This document shows positions 1 through 8,608 of a stretch of DNA of 39,221 nucleotides, in pieces (the stretch's first letter is position 1; each line of letters opens with the position of its first letter). A program made the position numbers and the translations under genes. The stretch is from positions 1 through 39,221 of the forward strand of contig JAWVZB010000014.1 of assembly GCA_033722375.1 (NCBI GenBank), given 5' to 3'. This DNA is from JAWVZB01 sp033722375. Its GTDB lineage: Bacteria; Actinomycetota; Nitriliruptoria; Nitriliruptorales; Nitriliruptoraceae. The notes under the pieces are model-generated. The model saw only the letters and a list, made by a program, of their open reading frames with translations. It ran no database searches and was not told where the DNA came from.

Positions 1-48
1 CGTCCCGACGGCGACCACGTCGGCGAGCCCGTGGACGCGACCACGTGA
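1..48 (+). CDS. C-terminal tail of an unidentified protein (partial)
   Basis: Frame 1 is open from the window edge and reads RPDGDHVGEPVDATT before a TGA at 46-48. That TGA overlaps the GTG start of the next gene (GTGA), the same stop/start arrangement used repeatedly in this window, so I take it as the end of a real upstream gene. Fifteen residues are too few to assign a family. Confidence 0.45.
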   Translation, partial: RPDGDHVGEPVDATT

Positions 49-809
49 GGGAGTCGCGTCACGACCACGATGCCGGTGGCGATCCCGAGGTCCTGGATCG
101 GAAGGCGGAGCTGCGGCAGCGGGTGTGGGACGCGATCGACGAGGCAGGGGTCGGGCGCTTCCCCGGCGCGCACGGCCGCATCCCCAACTTCACCGGGGCC
201 GAGGACGCGGCCGAACGGCTGCGGGACACCGATGCCTGGCGAAGCGCAGCGACCCTGAAGTCGAACCCCGACTCGCCGCAGTGGCCGGTCCGGCAGCGGG
301 CCCTCGAGGACGGGAAGCTCGTCTACATGGCCGTCCCTCGGCTGCGGGAGGAGCAGCCGTTCTTCCTGCTCGACCCCGACCGGCTCGACGACACACCCCG
401 GAAGTCGTCATCGATCAAGGGTGCAGAACGCAACGCCGAGAAGGTCGCCGTCGAGAACCTCGAGCCGGTCGATCTCGTCGTCACCGGCTGCGTCGCGGTC
501 ACGGCGGGCGGGGCGCGGCTCGGCAAGGGAGGCGGGTTCAGCGACCTCGAGTTCGCGATCGCGTCCGCCGCCGGACTGATCGGTGACGACACGGTCGTGG
601 CGACCACCGTCCACGAGGTCCAGATCCTCGACGACGGGGACATCCCGACCACCGGCCACGACGTGCCGCTCGACCTCATCGTCACGCCTGATCGGGTCAT
701 CGAGGTCGAGCGCCGCCGGCCCCGCGACGCCACGATCCACTGGGAGGAACTCACCGACGAGAAGATCGCGAGCATCCCCGTCCTCCAACGGCTCCGGGAG
801 CGTTCGTGA
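45..809 (+). CDS. 5-formyltetrahydrofolate cyclo-ligase family protein (MTHFSD-like)
   Basis: The 254-residue protein resembles the enzymatic domain of MTHFSD, a branch of the 5-formyl-THF cyclo-ligase family, which in its classical members converts 5-formyl-THF to 5,10-methenyl-THF with ATP. Visible marks are an N-terminal KAELRQRVW helix (residues 20-28), LKSNPDSPQ (71-79), a VPRLR segment (98-101), the LVVTGCVAV strand and the glycine-rich LGKGGGFSDLEFA loop (about 159-171), which corresponds to GKGGGYYD in classical enzymes. The C-terminal half continues with TTVHEVQI and a final IPVLQRLR. There is no RRM domain as in animal MTHFSD. The GTG start overlaps the stop of the preceding frame. 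Whether it has true cyclo-ligase activity is uncertain; the MTHFSD branch is poorly characterised. Confidence 0.8.
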   Translation: MRESRHDHDAGGDPEVLDRKAELRQRVWDAIDEAGVGRFPGAHGRIPNFTGAEDAAERLRDTDAWRSAATLKSNPDSPQWPVRQRALEDGKLVYMAVPRLREEQPFFLLDPDRLDDTPRKSSSIKGAERNAEKVAVENLEPVDLVVTGCVAVTAGGARLGKGGGFSDLEFAIASAAGLIGDDTVVATTVHEVQILDDGDIPTTGHDVPLDLIVTPDRVIEVERRRPRDATIHWEELTDEKIASIPVLQRLRERS

Positions 810-1327
810 TCACCGACCAGGAGGTGGTTCTGCGCCCCGCCCGCGGCGTCGCCGGCCGTTGGGCGGTCGCCGCCCTCGCGGCATCCGCGGTGTTCGTCTG
901 GACGCTGGTGGACAGCGGCGGCCATCCCTTGGCGATCGTCGCGGTCACGTTCTCGGTGGTCGTGGGCGGCTACTTCGCACTCCAGGTCGCCTGGCCAGCT
1001 GGCTTCGAGGTCACCCTCGGACCGACGGAGCTCCGAGCCCGGTTCCTCACCGCCACGGCGCGGTTCCCGTGGGAGCAGATCCACATCGCTCGCGTCGGAT
1101 CACTCGCTGGGGAGCCGCACCTCGAGCTCCACATCCGGGAGCCGAGCGCGACCGGTGACCCCTGGCGCACCCGTCGGACCGGGGTGCTGCTCCCCACCGG
1201 GTGCGACCTCGAACTGCTCCACCGGACGCTCGCCGACCGGTTGGGTCGCGGCACCCTCCGTCCACCCCGTACCGTCGCGCCGATCGAACTCGACGAGAAG
1301 GACCCCGATGAGCATCGAGGTAGGTGA
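806..1327 (+). CDS. Small membrane protein with PH-like cytosolic domain
   Basis: This is a 173-residue hypothetical protein. Two hydrophobic segments (about residues 18-36 and 41-62) form a helical hairpin. A soluble beta-rich part (about 65-150) follows, with the pattern of bacterial PH-like domains: EVTLGPTELRARF, then FPWEQIHIARV. The GTG start overlaps the upstream TGA (GTGA). The 3' end overlaps the peroxiredoxin start by 20 bp, so the three genes are probably co-transcribed. No catalytic motif is visible. The family assignment comes only from fold-like pattern and topology. Confidence 0.7.
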   Translation: MITDQEVVLRPARGVAGRWAVAALAASAVFVWTLVDSGGHPLAIVAVTFSVVVGGYFALQVAWPAGFEVTLGPTELRARFLTATARFPWEQIHIARVGSLAGEPHLELHIREPSATGDPWRTRRTGVLLPTGCDLELLHRTLADRLGRGTLRPPRTVAPIELDEKDPDEHRGR

Positions 1328-1778
1328 CGAGGCCCCGGACTTCGAGCTGCTCGATCAGACCGGTCAGCCGATCCGACTCAGTGACTACCGCGGGAAGAAG
1401 GCCGTGGTGCTCGTGTTCTTCCCGTGGGCGTTCACGCGCACCTGTGAGTCCGAGATGTGTTCGATCCGCGACCACATCGAGGCGTTCCGCAACGAGCAGG
1501 TGGAGACCTTGGCGGTGTCTGTCGACTCCGCCCCGGTTCACCGGGCGTGGGCCCAGCAGGAGGGCTTCGAATTCCCGATCCTCGCCGACTTCTGGCCCCA
1601 CGGTGAGGTCGGCCGGGAGTACGGCGTGTTCAACGAGACGCTCGGGGTGACCGAGCGCGGCACCTTCATCATCGACCAGGATGGCCAGGTCGTCTACACC
1701 GACTCCGCCGAGATCCCCGAGGCTCGCGATCAGGAGGCGTGGAAGGCCGCCCTCCGTGACATCGGTGCGCTGACCTGA
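1308..1778 (+). CDS. Peroxiredoxin, AhpE/BCP type
   Basis: This 156-residue thiol peroxidase of the AhpC/TSA superfamily reduces hydroperoxides in the cytoplasm. The N-terminus VGDEAPDFELLDQTGQPIRLSDYRGK is typical. The active-site segment FFPWAFTRTCESEMC places the peroxidatic Cys at 46, with the Thr four residues before it (43). The AFT signature resembles mycobacterial AhpE (a 1-Cys enzyme), but Cys51 sits five residues after the peroxidatic Cys, as in BCP/PrxQ, so an intramolecular C46-C51 disulfide is possible. ATG at 1308 was chosen because the fold begins there; the frame stays open further upstream but only as a shadow of the preceding gene. Confidence 0.93.
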   Translation: MSIEVGDEAPDFELLDQTGQPIRLSDYRGKKAVVLVFFPWAFTRTCESEMCSIRDHIEAFRNEQVETLAVSVDSAPVHRAWAQQEGFEFPILADFWPHGEVGREYGVFNETLGVTERGTFIIDQDGQVVYTDSAEIPEARDQEAWKAALRDIGALT

Positions 1779-1844
1779 CCGGGGGCGTCGACCGCCTGCT
1801 GTACCGTGGCAAGCAACCTCCTCCCGGACCATCCGGAGCTGCCA

Positions 1845-3332
1845 GTGGACGTTCCTGAGGCCCTGTCCTACGACGATGTGCTGCTGACGCCACAGGCGTC
1901 GGCCGTTCTGCCCCGAGACGTCGATGTCTCCACGCGGTTGCACGACAAGATCGATCTCCGGCTGCCGATCATCTCGGCGGCGATGGACAAGGTCACCGAG
2001 GCGGAGATGGCGATCGCCATGGCCCGCCAGGGTGGTCTCGGGGTCATCCACAAGAACGCGCCGGCCGAGCGCCAGGCCCGCATGGTCGAGGACGTCAAGC
2101 GATCTGAGTCCGGCTTCATCTCGGACCCCGTCACGCTGCGCTCCGACGACCCGGTCAGGAAGGCGTTCGAGCTGATGGCCCGGTTCAAGGTCAGCGGGTT
2201 CCCGGTCGTCGACGACGCCGGTGATCTGCTCGGGATCGTGACCAACCGCGACCTCCGCTTCGACGCGGACCCCGACCGGCAGGTGTCGGAGTACATGACC
2301 TCCGAGCAGCTCGCGACCGCTCCCGTCGGCACCACGCTCGAGCAGGCTTCCGAGCTCATGCAGCAGCACCGGGTCGAGAAGCTGCCCATCGTCGACGAAG
2401 GCTCGCCGAGCGGCCGGCGCCTCGAGGGGATGTTCACGTTCAAGGACATCGAGAAGATCCGTCAGTACCCCAACGCCGCGAAGGACGACCGCGGTCGGCT
2501 CCTCGTGGCTGCGGCGGTCGGTGTCGGGCCCGAGGGCGACGCCCGGGCCGAAGCGCTGGTCGAAGCCGGGGTGGACGTCCTCGTGGTGGACTCCGCGCAC
2601 GGACACTCCGCCGGCATCCTCGAGTTCGCCGCGAAGCTCAAGGACCGGTTCCGTGACACGGTCCTGATGGTCGGCAACGTCGCCTCGGGAGATGCCGTGC
2701 GCGCCTGCGCCGATCACGGTGCCGACATCGTCAAGGTCGGGGTCGGTCCCGGCTCCATCTGCACGACCCGGGTCGTGACGGGCGTGGGCGTGCCACAGCT
2801 CACGGCGGTGCTCGAGTGCGCAGAGGCTGCTGCGGACGTCGGGGTCGCCACCGTCGCGGACGGCGGCATCCGCTACTCCGGCGACCTCGTCAAAGCCCTG
2901 GCGGCGGGTGCGACCGCGACCATGATCGGGAACCTGCTGGCGGGAACCGACGAGTCACCGGGGGACCTCGTGCTCGTCGGCGGCCGCCGCTACAAGGAGT
3001 ACCGCGGCATGGGGTCGGTCGACGCCATGCGTGCCGGGTCCGCGGACCGCTACTTCCAGGACAGCCCGCTGGGCCCTGCCGAGGCCACCAAGCTCGTTCC
3101 CGAAGGAGTCTCGGGTCTCTTGCCCTACCGCGGCACCGTCGGCGAGGTCGTCGACCAGCTCGAGGGCGGACTGCGGTCCGGGATGGGCTATCTGGGTGCG
3201 AAGAACCTGGCCGCGCTCCACGAGCGCGCTCGCTTCGTCAAACAGACCGCTGCCGGCGCGCGCGAGTCCCATGTCCACGATGTGGACGTGGTCCACGAGG
3301 CCCCCAACTACCAGATCCCCGGCAACGACTGA
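1845..3332 (+). CDS. guaB: Inosine-5'-monophosphate dehydrogenase
   Basis: The enzyme oxidises IMP to XMP with NAD+, the committed step of GMP synthesis. The TIM-barrel start LSYDDVLLTPQASAVLPRDVD is followed by a CBS pair (roughly residues 90-210, MTSEQLATAPVGTTLEQASEL and HRVEKLPIVD). The VDSAHGHS phosphate region and the active-site loop VGPGSICTTRVVTGVGVPQ, with the catalytic Cys, come next, then ADGGIRYSGD, the YKEYRGMGS flap region and YRG. I chose GTG at 1845 because GGAG lies 6 nt upstream (1835-1838). An in-frame GTG at 1806 would add 13 residues but has no ribosome binding site. It is followed by a convergent gene and a palindrome. Confidence 0.97.
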   Translation: MDVPEALSYDDVLLTPQASAVLPRDVDVSTRLHDKIDLRLPIISAAMDKVTEAEMAIAMARQGGLGVIHKNAPAERQARMVEDVKRSESGFISDPVTLRSDDPVRKAFELMARFKVSGFPVVDDAGDLLGIVTNRDLRFDADPDRQVSEYMTSEQLATAPVGTTLEQASELMQQHRVEKLPIVDEGSPSGRRLEGMFTFKDIEKIRQYPNAAKDDRGRLLVAAAVGVGPEGDARAEALVEAGVDVLVVDSAHGHSAGILEFAAKLKDRFRDTVLMVGNVASGDAVRACADHGADIVKVGVGPGSICTTRVVTGVGVPQLTAVLECAEAAADVGVATVADGGIRYSGDLVKALAAGATATMIGNLLAGTDESPGDLVLVGGRRYKEYRGMGSVDAMRAGSADRYFQDSPLGPAEATKLVPEGVSGLLPYRGTVGEVVDQLEGGLRSGMGYLGAKNLAALHERARFVKQTAAGARESHVHDVDVVHEAPNYQIPGND

Positions 3333-3346
3333 TGGCAGCACCGTGA

Positions 3347-3362
3347 CGCTGACGCGTCAGCG
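3347..3362. terminator. 16-bp perfect palindrome between convergent genes
   Basis: CGCTGACGCGTCAGCG is a perfect palindrome just downstream of guaB that also covers the stop codon of the convergent DUF4126 gene. With no loop or T tract it is not a classical intrinsic terminator, but its place between two converging 3' ends fits a bidirectional termination or cruciform element. Confidence 0.4.
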
Positions 3363-3968
3363 ACGCTTCGGGCGTGGCTGGTAGCCGTGGCTCTCGCCGC
3401 GGATCCGGGCGCGGACCCGTTGGAAGATGCCTCGTGCCGCCTTGAACGCGAGCATGATCACGAACCCTCCGGCGACCAGCAGCGCGATGACGAGCACGAG
3501 TGCGATCAGGGGGTACTCGAGCGCGAACCAGACGACCGTTGCCGCCAGCCCGTCTTCGAGCAGCGACACGACGACGTTGCTGGCCGGCTCCGGGGAGGTG
3601 TTGATCGCTGCCCGGGCAGTGGCTTTGGTCGAGTGGCTGGCCAACGCCAGGAGCCCTGATCCGCCAGCCGACGTCACCTGGCTCGCGCCGTCGATGTCCC
3701 CGGCGAGCAGGTAGCCCAGCCCAGCCGCACCGAGCGGCCGCACGACGGTGTGGATCGCATCCCACACGTTGTCGAGGTAGGGGATCTTGTCCGCGATGAA
3801 CTCGAGCACGTAGAGCGTGCCGAAGACCGCCAGCGCGGCCGGATGCTCGAGCACCTCGGGAACCTGCGCCACGTCGAGGCGCCCGAAGATGCCGAGCAGC
3901 AGCCCGACGCCGTAGAGGTTGATCCCGGCGGCCCAGCCGCTGCCTGCGATCAGCCCGATCGTTTCCAT
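3357..3968 (-). CDS. DUF4126 family membrane protein
   Basis: This 203-residue integral membrane protein is recognised as DUF4126 from its N-terminus (LIAGSGWAAGINLYGVGLLLGIFGRL), the HPAALAVFGTLYVLEFIADKIPYLDNVWDAIHT block, and a glycine-rich middle with SHSTKATARAAINTSPEP. Several hydrophobic stretches span the protein, and the C-terminus is basic (RVRARIRGES...RPKRR), probably cytosolic. The function of DUF4126 is unknown. Its ATG lies 1 bp after the stop of the upstream proline-rich protein gene, so it is very likely the last gene of a flotillin-containing operon. Confidence 0.85.
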   Translation of the reverse strand: METIGLIAGSGWAAGINLYGVGLLLGIFGRLDVAQVPEVLEHPAALAVFGTLYVLEFIADKIPYLDNVWDAIHTVVRPLGAAGLGYLLAGDIDGASQVTSAGGSGLLALASHSTKATARAAINTSPEPASNVVVSLLEDGLAATVVWFALEYPLIALVLVIALLVAGGFVIMLAFKAARGIFQRVRARIRGESHGYQPRPKRR

Positions 3969-3969
3969 C

Positions 3970-5034
3970 TCAGCGATGACTGACGCGGCGGGCGAGGCGT
4001 TCGCGAGCAGTGTCGGTGAGAACGCCGACGAGCTGATCCGGCGTCACGAGGTCCGCGTCCAGCATCGAGGCGGCGACCCAGTTGCGGTCCGTCGTACGCC
4101 CGAAGGTCTCGATGATGGGCAGACAGTCGCCCGCAGCGATCACCTCCAGCTCGAGCATCCGGTGGACGGCGCGGCGCCGGACCCAGCCGTCGGGGAGGGC
4201 CCGTACGAGTTCGAGGCGTCCCTCCGGACCGAGGTCGGGGATGGATGCGCCGGCTGCCTGCACTGCGCGGAGCTTCCCCAGGGAGGTGTTGGCAGCTCGG
4301 ACGGATGCGAGCACATCCGGGTTGGCCGTGGACGGTCTCGCACCGACGTCCGGGAAGGGAACGTCACCGTCGCGAGCAGGTCGTGCCGGTGGTCTTGGAG
4401 GGACGGGGGGTGCGGGCTCCACCTTGGGCGGGGGCGGGATCCCGCGTCGGGCGGGTGCGGACCCGTCTGGTGCTGCACCGTCGCCCGTGTCTTGTGGGGG
4501 GCGAGCTGCGGGGGGCGATGGCGGAGGAGGCTCCTGAGCCGGCACCGTTTCTGGATCGGGGGGCGCCCCGACAGCGTGTGGATCGGCGACCGCCGGTGGC
4601 GCCATGGGCGCCCCGCCCGGCGGTGGCTCGGGGACGTCGTCGGCAGAGGTGGGGGTCGCCGGCGTATCTGCGGGTTCGGGGTCGCCGACGGGATCGAGCG
4701 CATCCTCGACGAGCTCCTCGACGGCATCCCAGCGCTGGTCGGGATCGCGCAGGCGGGAGATGACGCTCTCGAGGCTCTCGTCGTCGAGGTCGCGCGCCAG
4801 GTCCAGGATGTCGGTGAGCGTGGCCGCATCGAGCTCCAGGCCGGTCCGCTCGCGTACCCGGGGTGCCAGCTCCGGAGCTGCCTCCTCGGCGATGGCCAGT
4901 GCCACGCCCCGCCGGTCCCGGGGCGACAGGTCCCGCAGCACGACCAGCCCGCGACCAAGCACCCGGGCCTTCGCCAGTCGTCCCTCGGCCGCCCGGAGCT
5001 CGCCGAGGAGGGCGACGACGTCCTCGACCGCCAC
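3970..5034 (-). CDS. Hypothetical protein with helical N-domain, Pro-rich linker and helical C-domain
   Basis: This 354-residue protein is of a family I do not recognise. Residues 1-105 are helical and rich in Leu/Ala/Arg/Glu (VEDVVALLGELRAAEGRLAKAR). Residues about 110-235 form a low-complexity linker dominated by Pro, Ala and acidic residues (PPPPSPPAARPP, GIPPPPKVEPAPPVPP). Residues about 240-354 form a second helical domain ending in LTDTARERLARRVSHR. It has no signal peptide or membrane segment. It begins with GTG 2 bp after the flotillin stop and ends 1 bp before DUF4126, so it is a probable partner or adaptor of these membrane proteins. Confidence 0.75.
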   Translation of the reverse strand: MAVEDVVALLGELRAAEGRLAKARVLGRGLVVLRDLSPRDRRGVALAIAEEAAPELAPRVRERTGLELDAATLTDILDLARDLDDESLESVISRLRDPDQRWDAVEELVEDALDPVGDPEPADTPATPTSADDVPEPPPGGAPMAPPAVADPHAVGAPPDPETVPAQEPPPPSPPAARPPQDTGDGAAPDGSAPARRGIPPPPKVEPAPPVPPRPPARPARDGDVPFPDVGARPSTANPDVLASVRAANTSLGKLRAVQAAGASIPDLGPEGRLELVRALPDGWVRRRAVHRMLELEVIAAGDCLPIIETFGRTTDRNWVAASMLDADLVTPDQLVGVLTDTARERLARRVSHR

Positions 5035-5036
5035 CG

Positions 5037-6494
5037 CTACTCGTCGCTCTCCGCGCCTTCAGCCTCGGCCTGCCCGGCCAGTGATCGCAGCAGTTGGGCC
5101 AGGTCGACGCCGGACAGGTCCTTCACGACCGGAACCGTCGAGGTGAGCACCTCGGTCACGTCCTGGGTCAGCTTGCCGACGCCGGTACCACCACTGCCGT
5201 TGCCGTTGGAGATGATGGTGGTCTTCCCGGCTCGCGACAGGGGTTCAGAGGCCGCGGCGACGACATCGGGGAGCACCCGTAGCGCCTCGAGCGACAGCCC
5301 CGCGTCGGTGTAGGCCTGGAGCGCCTCGGCGAGCTTGCGGCGGGCTTCGGCTTCCGCGGCCCCGACCGCCTCGATGGAGGACGCCTCGGCTTCACCGGTC
5401 TCGCGGATCCGAGCTGCCTCGGCCTTGGCCTCCAGCTCGACCGCCTCCGCTGCCTTCGCCCGTCGCACCCGCTCGGCTTCTGCTTCCTGCTCCGCGCGGA
5501 ACCGTGCCGCCTCTGCTTGGCGTTCCTCGGCGAACTTCTCGGCGTCGGCCTTCTCGCGGACGGTGGCATCGAGCTCACGACGCTGGCGCTCGGCCTCCTT
5601 CTCGGCGATCTGGATGTCCTGGAGCTTGATCTCCATCTCGCCGGCCTTGGTGGCGCGGGCGTTGGCGACGTCCACCTCCTCCTGGATGGTCGCCTTCTTG
5701 AGCGACAGTGCCTTCTCGGATTCGGCGATGTCGGCCTCGACCGCGAAGCGACGCTGCTCCTTCTCGAGTCGTGCGTCCTCCTCGGACAGGGCCGCGTCGC
5801 GGTCGTTGTTCGCCTGGGCGATGCGGGCGTCACGGCGGGCACGCTCGATCTCGGGCACCCCCAGGGCGTCGAGGTAGCCGTTGTCGTCGGTGATCGACTC
5901 GAACACGAACGACAGGAACGAGTAGCCGAGCGACTGGAGCTCGGCGGCTGCCTTCTCTTTGAGATCCTCCTGGAACTTCGCCTGGTCGGCGTACAGCTCG
6001 GGGACCGACAGCCCGGCCACGATGGTTCGCAGGTGACCCGCGACGACCTTGGTCAGCGCGTTTCGGATCTCGTCGACGGACATCCCGAGGAAGTTGGATG
6101 CCGCCAGACGCACGGTCGGGAACTCGTTGGCGCGCTCGTCGGGCGTGACGGGCACCTTGACGGTGGCGGTGCCGTTGACGTTGATCGGTGTGCGCTGGTC
6201 ACCGGCCAACACGCCGGCGAGTTGCACGTCGAGTTGGAGCGCGTGCAGCGGGAAACGTTCTGCCTCCTCGATGAACGGGGTGACGAAGGTCCCCCCGCCC
6301 ACGATGATCCGGAAGCCGTCCTTGTCGCGCTTGGCGCGGCGGCCGTAGACCACCAAGGCCTCGTCCGGGCCGATGCGCCGGTACCGGCGCCGGTAGACCA
6401 GCCACAGCACCAGCAGGACGAACCCGACGATGAGGAGGATCCCGAAGGCGCTGGCCACGGTTTGGAGCGTGTCGATCACGGTGGTCACCCCCAC
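5037..6494 (-). CDS. Flotillin-like SPFH/band 7 domain protein
   Basis: This 485-residue membrane scaffold protein has one N-terminal transmembrane helix (about residues 11-34, FGILLIVGFVLLVLWLVY). An SPFH domain follows (about 40-215, GPDEALVVYGRR... GGGTFVTPFIEEAERFPL... LSVPELYADQAKFQEDLK). Next is a long Glu/Ala/Lys/Arg coiled coil (about 225-395) typical of flotillins, then a C-terminal region with a Gly/Asn linker. Flotillins assemble into cages that organise membrane microdomains. Its gene is upstream of, and nearly contiguous with, the proline-rich protein and DUF4126, and 85 bp downstream of DUF3467. Confidence 0.92.
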   Translation of the reverse strand: MGVTTVIDTLQTVASAFGILLIVGFVLLVLWLVYRRRYRRIGPDEALVVYGRRAKRDKDGFRIIVGGGTFVTPFIEEAERFPLHALQLDVQLAGVLAGDQRTPINVNGTATVKVPVTPDERANEFPTVRLAASNFLGMSVDEIRNALTKVVAGHLRTIVAGLSVPELYADQAKFQEDLKEKAAAELQSLGYSFLSFVFESITDDNGYLDALGVPEIERARRDARIAQANNDRDAALSEEDARLEKEQRRFAVEADIAESEKALSLKKATIQEEVDVANARATKAGEMEIKLQDIQIAEKEAERQRRELDATVREKADAEKFAEERQAEAARFRAEQEAEAERVRRAKAAEAVELEAKAEAARIRETGEAEASSIEAVGAAEAEARRKLAEALQAYTDAGLSLEALRVLPDVVAAASEPLSRAGKTTIISNGNGSGGTGVGKLTQDVTEVLTSTVPVVKDLSGVDLAQLLRSLAGQAEAEGAESDE

Positions 6495-6579
6495 AGGTCC
6501 CGGGTGCGAACTCTAGTGCAGTCCGCTGAGCGAGGTGGCGGTGGCCCGAGTCGCGCGTGACTGCCGTTGGGCGCGGGTG

Positions 6580-6864
6580 TCAGCCGATGGCCTTCACCGA
6601 TCCCCACTTGTCCTCGTAGCCGTTGAGGTTCGTGTTGAGGGCCTGGATCACCTTGGCGACCATGGTCGGGGCGATGTGGATCCGGGACACGACCTCGGCG
6701 TTGACCTGGCCCGGCTCGCCCCGCTGCATCTGGCAGAAGTCGAGCGTGAACTCGTGGGGCGAGTGCGACACCACGAGGAAGTTGGCGTAGGTCCCGTGCT
6801 TGAGATCATCGGGCAGCGAGACGTTCACACGCTGTTGCTGGGGGGGCTGTTCCTGATCGCTCAT
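6580..6864 (-). CDS. DUF3467 family protein
   Basis: This 94-residue protein matches DUF3467: a short Gln/Pro-rich N-terminus, then VNVSLPDDLKHGTYANFLVVSHSPHEFTLDFCQ, a region on vertical inheritance of the NxxxVxHxxxEFxLDF pattern, and VSRIHIAPTMVAKVIQALNTNLNGYEDKWG. Its role is unknown. It is the first gene of the leftward run containing the flotillin-like gene, although an 85-bp gap leaves room for a separate promoter. The ATG is the only sensible start. Confidence 0.85.
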   Translation of the reverse strand: MSDQEQPPQQQRVNVSLPDDLKHGTYANFLVVSHSPHEFTLDFCQMQRGEPGQVNAEVVSRIHIAPTMVAKVIQALNTNLNGYEDKWGSVKAIG

Positions 6865-6965
6865 GGGTCATCCGTCGCTGGTCGGGGGCGGCCGGCTCCG
6901 ACCATACTGTCGGCTCGGTAGGTTCTCGCATGCGGGAGCGACGTGTCGGAGCGGGAGGAGCATCG

Positions 6966-7205
6966 GTGAGCTGGCCGGAGGAACTCGCGGAGGCGCTCGG
7001 CGAAGAGCCGCTGGACCCCGACGAGACCGCTGATCTTCTCGACATCGCCCGTGACGTCGCGCACGGCACCGAACGTCGCAACGCCCCGCTCTCCACCTAC
7101 CTGCTCGGGCTGGCAGTCGGACGCGCGGAAGGTGATCGACCAGATCGTCTCGCTGCTCTCGTGGAGCAGACCCGTCACCTGCTCGGTGTGGAGGAAGACG
7201 AGTAG
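6966..7205 (+). CDS. DUF6457 family small protein
   Basis: This 79-residue soluble helical protein has the pattern WPEELAEALGEEPLDPDETADLLDIARDVAHGTERRNAPLSTYLLGLAVGR, which I recognise as DUF6457, a small actinobacterial family sometimes found near or fused to molybdenum-cofactor proteins. GTG at 6966 was chosen over ATG at 6930 because GGAGGAG (6954-6960) lies 5 nt upstream of it. The 3' end overlaps the convergent amidase gene by 31 bp. No catalytic residues are evident. Confidence 0.75.
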   Translation: MSWPEELAEALGEEPLDPDETADLLDIARDVAHGTERRNAPLSTYLLGLAVGRAEGDRPDRLAALVEQTRHLLGVEEDE

Positions 7206-8608
7206 CCCGGAGGGATGCGCTCGCGCCACGGGTGCGACTCCTCGAGGTGACGCGACACCTGGAGCACGGTGGCTTCGTCCGCGTAGCGGCCCACGAGCTG
7301 CACCCCGACCGGGAGTCCGGAGCCCTCGTCCCAGTGGATCGGGATCGAGGCGGCCGGCTGGCCGGTTGCGTTGACCATCGGGGTGACCCCGACCAGATCG
7401 ACGTTGGCCCGCCAGGTCTCCTCGGGATCGCCGAGGTCGGTGTGCGCCCCGATGCGGGGCGGCAGATCGGTGAGGACGGGGAACGCCAGCAGGTCGAACT
7501 CACGATGGAATCGGCCCACGAGCTGGCGGACGTAGGCGGAGAGTTGGAACTCGGCGCCGTAGACCTCGGCCGCCGTGGTGTCCGTTCCCCACCGTTTCAG
7601 CCAGGCGTTCAGTGGTTCCATCTCGTCGTCCGGGAAGGGCAAGCTCGCGATAGTCGCGGCCCAGATCACCTCGAACGCCTTCGCGACGTGCCCGGGAACG
7701 TCGATCGTCACCTCGAAGACGTCGTGGCCGGCGTCCTCGAGCGCCCCGGCCATGGCGTCGAGCGCCGCCACCGAGGTGTCGGCGTAGGCAGCGATGGGCC
7801 CCTCGCGGAGCACGCCGATGCGTCGTCGTCCCGGATCGCGCTCCGCGAGCGTCGCGAAGGGCTCGTCCGGGGGCGGGGCGGCAGCGGGGTCGCCGGGGAC
7901 GTAGCCCGAGATGAGGTCGAGCAGGAGGGCGGTGTCGGCCACCGTGCGGGTCAGCACCCCGGCGGTCGACAGATCCATCGCGAAGCTGCCGACGAGTGGG
8001 CCCCCGCTGACACGGAACCGCGATGGCTTGAGTCCATACAGGCCCGTGGCAGAGGCGGGGATGCGGATCGACCCGCCACCGTCCGAGGCCTGTGACACCG
8101 GGCAGAGCCCGGCTGCCAACGCCGCGGCACCGCCGCCCGACGACCCACCTGGTGTGCGGTCGGTGTCCCAGGGGTTGCGGCAGGGGCCGAACAGGTCCGG
8201 TTCGGTGTAGGGGACGCTGCCGAACTCGGGGGCGTTGGTCTTGCCGATGGGCACCATGCCCGCGGCCTTGAGCCTGGCCACCACCGCGCTGTCGAACGGG
8301 GCCGTGTTCTCCGCCATCGCCTTCGATGCCATGGTCGCCGGCTCGCCCTCGAGGAAGGCGAGCTCCTTGATCGAGACCGGGACACCGTGGAGTGGTGGTA
8401 GCTCCCCACCCGAGACGGTCTGCTCGTCCTTGTGCCTGGCCACCTCGAGGGCGCGCTCGTCGAACCGGTGGACGTAGGCGTTGAGGTCCCCGTCGTGTCG
8501 GTCGATGCGGTCGAGGTACAGCTCGGTGAGCTCCGTCGACGACACCTCCCGGCTGTTCAGGAGTGTCGCCAGCTCGGTGGCGGACGCGAACGCGAGGTCG
8601 TCGGTCAC
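7175..8608 (-). CDS. Amidase signature family amidohydrolase
   Basis: This 477-residue member of the amidase signature family hydrolyses C-N amide bonds; the substrate is unknown. The Ser-cisSer-Lys triad is intact: Lys81 in GVPVSIKE, cis-Ser156 in TPGGSSGGGAAALAAG and the nucleophile Ser180 in SDGGGSIRIPAS, with 24 residues between the serines as in FAAH. The LKPSRFRVS segment and a C-terminal IPIHWDEGSGLPVGVQLVG are also typical. It is not linked to gatB/gatC, so a GatA role is unlikely. The GTG start overlaps the thiI stop (GTGA), so it is translationally coupled to thiI. Confidence 0.92.
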   Translation of the reverse strand: MTDDLAFASATELATLLNSREVSSTELTELYLDRIDRHDGDLNAYVHRFDERALEVARHKDEQTVSGGELPPLHGVPVSIKELAFLEGEPATMASKAMAENTAPFDSAVVARLKAAGMVPIGKTNAPEFGSVPYTEPDLFGPCRNPWDTDRTPGGSSGGGAAALAAGLCPVSQASDGGGSIRIPASATGLYGLKPSRFRVSGGPLVGSFAMDLSTAGVLTRTVADTALLLDLISGYVPGDPAAAPPPDEPFATLAERDPGRRRIGVLREGPIAAYADTSVAALDAMAGALEDAGHDVFEVTIDVPGHVAKAFEVIWAATIASLPFPDDEMEPLNAWLKRWGTDTTAAEVYGAEFQLSAYVRQLVGRFHREFDLLAFPVLTDLPPRIGAHTDLGDPEETWRANVDLVGVTPMVNATGQPAASIPIHWDEGSGLPVGVQLVGRYADEATVLQVSRHLEESHPWRERIPPGYSSSSTPSR

